In this document: piece after piece, positions 60,736-64,000 of the stretch
Layout: every line of letters begins with the position of its first letter
Numbering within the stretch: position 1 is the stretch's first letter
The notes under the pieces: generated by a model
Told to the model about the DNA's origin: nothing
Databases searched by the model: none
The model's input: the letters and a program-made list of their open reading frames with translations, nothing else
Translations under genes and position numbers: made by a program
Assembly: GCA_024449915.1 (NCBI GenBank)
Contig: JAMZAV010000295.1
Coordinates: 248,001-312,000 of the forward strand
Reading direction: 5' to 3'
Length of the DNA: 64,000 bases
DNA from: Sweltsa coloradensis
Taxonomy: Eukaryota > Arthropoda > Insecta > Plecoptera > Chloroperlidae

Positions 60736-61317
60736 TGTAATAGTTGAGCGAGCGTAGCGAGCGTCTCCACTTGACTTATGGCTCGAATGTCTGTTTTTTT
60801 TTTTGTTTGTTTTTTTTCTCTTACTGCTTCGATACAGGTCGCACCGTTTCTCTGATCGACCTGAAATTTTGCACACATGTACATACCACCTAGGCGGGTT
60901 GCTGTATAGTTTTTGAACAAAATCCGATCATTGGTTATAAAAAATAAAATAAAAAAATAAAAAAATAAAAATGTACCGATCGTTATGAAATTTTGCAGGG
61001 TCAATAAGTACAACATTCTCTCCTATTTTCCAAATTTTCAGCTAAATCGGTCAAGACCTTAAAGACTTATTGCTAATCATAATTCGAAAAATGATGTTAA
61101 AAAATGAAGGAGGCAGTGAAGATACAAAGATACACTTTAGAAGGCATGACGTGAATTAGTTTCAATGCAAAGATGTTGGAATAGTAAAGTGTACAAATAA
61201 TGTCAATATCCAGTTAGGCCTACATTGGTGGTGGGTCTTATGGGAATGTCGTATTCGGGTCATGTTGCACGTACCAGTGCTCGCTCAACAACGCGTCAAA
61301 CTGAGCGTTTTCCTAGT
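60736..61317 (+). mobile_element. Helentron-type family C element, tandem copy 1
   Basis: Starts TTGTAATAGTTGAGCGAGCG and ends GCTCGCTCAACAACGCG, then hairpin AACGC...GCGTT (61290-61309), TT and CCTAGT. The body is unlike families A and B except for a poly-T tract and similar layout. Confidence 0.72.
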
Positions 61318-61899
61318 TGTAATAGTTGAGCGAGCGTAGCGAGCGTCTCCACTTGACTCTTATGGCTCGAATGTCTGTTTTTTTTTTCTGTTACTGCTTC
61401 GATACAGGTCGCACCGTTTCTCTGATCGACCTGAAATTTCTTACACATGTACATACCACCTAGGCGGGTTGCTGTATAGTTTTTGAACAAAATCCGATCG
61501 TTGGTTATAAAAAATAAATAAAAAATAAATAAATAAATTTAAAAAAAAAAAATGTTTCGATCGTTATGAAATTTTGCAGGGTCAATAAGTACAACATTCT
61601 CTCCTATTTTCCAAATTTTCAGCTAAATCGGTCAAGACCTTAAAGACTTATTGGTAATCATAATTCGAAAAATGATGTTAAAAAATGAAGGAGGCAGTGA
61701 AGATACAAAGATACACTTTAGAAGGCATGACGTGAATTAGTACAATGCAAAGATGTTGGAATAGTATAATATAGTGTACAATGTCAATATCCAGTTAGGC
61801 CTACACTGTGTGGTGGGCCTTATGGGAATGTCGTACTCGGGTCATGTTGCACGTACCGGTGCTCGCTCAACAACGCGTCCAACTGAGCGTTTTCCTAGT
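61318..61899 (+). mobile_element. Helentron-type family C element, tandem copy 2
   Basis: Nearly identical second copy of about 580 bp directly following the first head-to-tail, with the same start, hairpin and CCTAGT end. Confidence 0.72.
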
Positions 61900-64000
61900 T
61901 AAAATAAACTTATCTCTATAACTTACAATTGCAATATTTCGAAAGGTATTCACTTTTCTTCTTCTGGCAGACGATAGTAATATAACTAAAGATACATGTA
62001 TAGCCTTTTTAAGTGTCATTTTATAGAGTTTTGTAGCATCTATTTTTTTGGCCACCTTTAAAAACTTGTGTATGAAGTTTTTTTATATTTTTATTTTGAA
62101 ATTATGTCGTCAAGGGTGAATCAATATCAACTGATTTAACATGTGTATAGCAAATTATGTAATATTAAATGAAGTAGGACTGGAAAAAATAGCTCTTTGT
62201 AGCATCTATTCACAAACCGCAATTTTCACGTATCTCTAAATATGACTTATTATTTTGAAACATTTGAAATATTGCAATCGTTAGTTAAATTACTTATTTT
62301 ACTCCCAAGAACAGTGATACAGTTACATAATGAAGTTACTTTTCAGAAGTCTTAAGATATGTATTCCACTAAAAAACAGTTTTAATCGGAATTGATTGAA
62401 AATAGTTATAGATTGATTTATCATTTATTTAATATTACTATCTGAACTTGTGATGTATCGTTGAAATATTCATCTTATTCTGTTGCATTTGAAATGAATG
62501 AAAATGAGGGAATTCAATTCATCAAATGAGTGTATTTGAAATATAAATCAAATAACGCTGCAAGAATATGTTCCGAGCAGTGAGCAATTGCACCCAGATG
62601 TTACGGCCCCTAGCTACTCTTGTTATGCATTTTATTCAGAAATAAGGTCAGAGTGGAGCTAACCTGTGTTTAACCTCATGCAATTCTAGAAAATATACTC
62701 TGGCGTTTGAGAAGGAATGATTTTAATTTCCAAATGCACGAGTAGAAATTCTAGCAAGAAGATGATTGCTTTCATATTGGGAAGCGCTAAACCATATTTT
62801 CGAGCGATTAACTATTTTATTGTTCTAACCTGCCCTTCATGTAGATAAAAAACTTATTTATTTTACCACTAAAATTATTCTGTAAAATTGCACCATGTTT
62901 TATCGCTCGTTTGAACAGGCACATTATAGCATGCAAGTTTTATTATTATTAAGCAGTAAGATTATTTAATATATTGTGGTAAATATTAAAATAAATTAAC
63001 GTATAGTGCATGTAGTATATCGAGTGAAATAATGTCGTTTTCATGAAAACAGGGTTGATTTTGAACATAACGGAATAATAAAGCTATAATAAGCCTACAT
63101 ATAGATTTATGATGCGTTATTCGGGTCTCCATTTGAGCTTTAATCGGTTATATGGTTAAAGGTTTTTATATGCCATTATGGTTTTACGTGGTAGTTTAAT
63201 TCCCATCTTCATATTCGATATAATAAGAGGCCATGTTTTATATTTTTTGTCTCCAATTTCGGTTTAATGATGCGTTTCATGGACCCCGCCCCCGTGCTAG
63301 AGGGCTTAATCGTGCACATGAAACGCATGCTTATAGTCCGCCTAGAATCTAAAGGATGCGAACTCTGCATGACTTTATTACAGATCGCACATTTATACAT
63401 CTCTGCATTACATTCCTGCATATCAAGTGCAGAGACTTGGTACGACCTTGGGGGAAGCGGGAAACGAAATTACGACTTTGCGTCTTTCGTAGTAAATTAT
63501 CCCCGAGCGGAAAGACCTTCTTCATCCGGGAACTTTCTAGAGGACGAACTCTGCTTCATTTGAAGTGAACAAGAAATGGAACAAATTGCGCCGTGCACAT
63601 ATAATCTTGTTAGACGTCATCATCTGTTTAACACCTCGTTTCTATAAGGGTTGTTAGATTGCGAGTTGTGCACATTTTTCTGATTTCTTGCCTTGACTTT
63701 ATTTTGTAAAAACTTGTATATATCAGATTATAAGGATCTTTGTTGTACAAAATAAATCAGAGAAAAAGCGTGGAAAATCAAGTATAGAAATGAATTAGTT
63801 TTAACATAAGAAAAAAACAAAAAACCAATAAAAGATTAAAAACTGGGAAATTTTGCAAAAATTAATAATGTTCTCTCCCCCACACAAACACAAATTGATT
63901 TTATGACCCCTCATCTCATCTGAAACGAAAACTTTTCTATCAATAATGAATATATTGTTAATAATAGAAGTACCTTCACTAAATATCATTATGAAGCTGC
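61900..64000. other. AT-rich sequence, nothing recognised
   Basis: Only short unsupported frames; no repeat matched elsewhere in the window and no splice-supported coding signal. Confidence 0.5.

Overview
The window is nuclear DNA from an animal, almost certainly an invertebrate. It is AT-rich and dense in repeats. The only convincing protein-coding genes are spliced, encode secreted chitin-binding (CBM14/peritrophin-A) proteins, and stand out as GC-rich islands. I could not fix the phylum. Many TAGGCCTA-type words near 21-23 kb and a 5S-derived SINE would suit a marine invertebrate such as a mollusc or deuterostome, but that is inference.

Gene content. Five paralogous chitin-binding genes lie head-to-tail on the minus strand, called here CBP-1 to CBP-5 (coding spans 2158-6148, 9378-13370, 18888-23996, 26607-31380, 35214-38522). 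All five share one design. A tiny first coding exon holds only ATG, one more codon and one base. A 2.6-3.8 kb intron follows, then one large exon encoding the rest of the signal peptide and up to three six-cysteine CBM14 domains joined by Thr/Ser/Pro-rich linkers. The small first exons are supported by a GTAAG/GTACG donor, phase agreement with the large exon, and a TATA box 70-88 bp upstream of the ATG in every case. CBP-1 to 3 form one subfamily and CBP-4 and 5 another, and flanking DNA is duplicated with them, so the cluster grew by tandem segmental duplication. CBP-1 and CBP-4 are open. CBP-3 is broken by a 678 bp palindromic transposon with TA target duplication. CBP-2 and CBP-5 each carry a one-base frameshift, either real decay or assembly error.

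Mobile DNA. The remainder is mostly non-autonomous elements. They include a 1.5 kb hAT-like element with an 8-bp target duplication (543-2039), a TTAA-flanked element (47384-48060), a MULE-like element with a 9-bp duplication (58051-58491), foldback elements, tRNA-like SINEs, and two inverted copies of a 5S-rRNA-headed SINE (about 37.9 and 38.9 kb). At least fifteen copies belong to a superfamily with subterminal GGATGAGC/GCTCATCC repeats, a 3' hairpin and a CTAG end, which I read as Helentron/Helitron-type. Retroelement remains are a LINE 3' end (54.2-54.7 kb) and a short Ty3-like reverse transcriptase fragment (34.5 kb).

Other regions. 20.86-23.6 kb looks like an old gene or element: a CRE/YY1-type promoter followed by two decayed THAP-like exon remnants in AGGCCT-rich, internally duplicated DNA. 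From 40 to 64 kb I found no credible gene, only repeats, minisatellites and unannotated AT-rich sequence.
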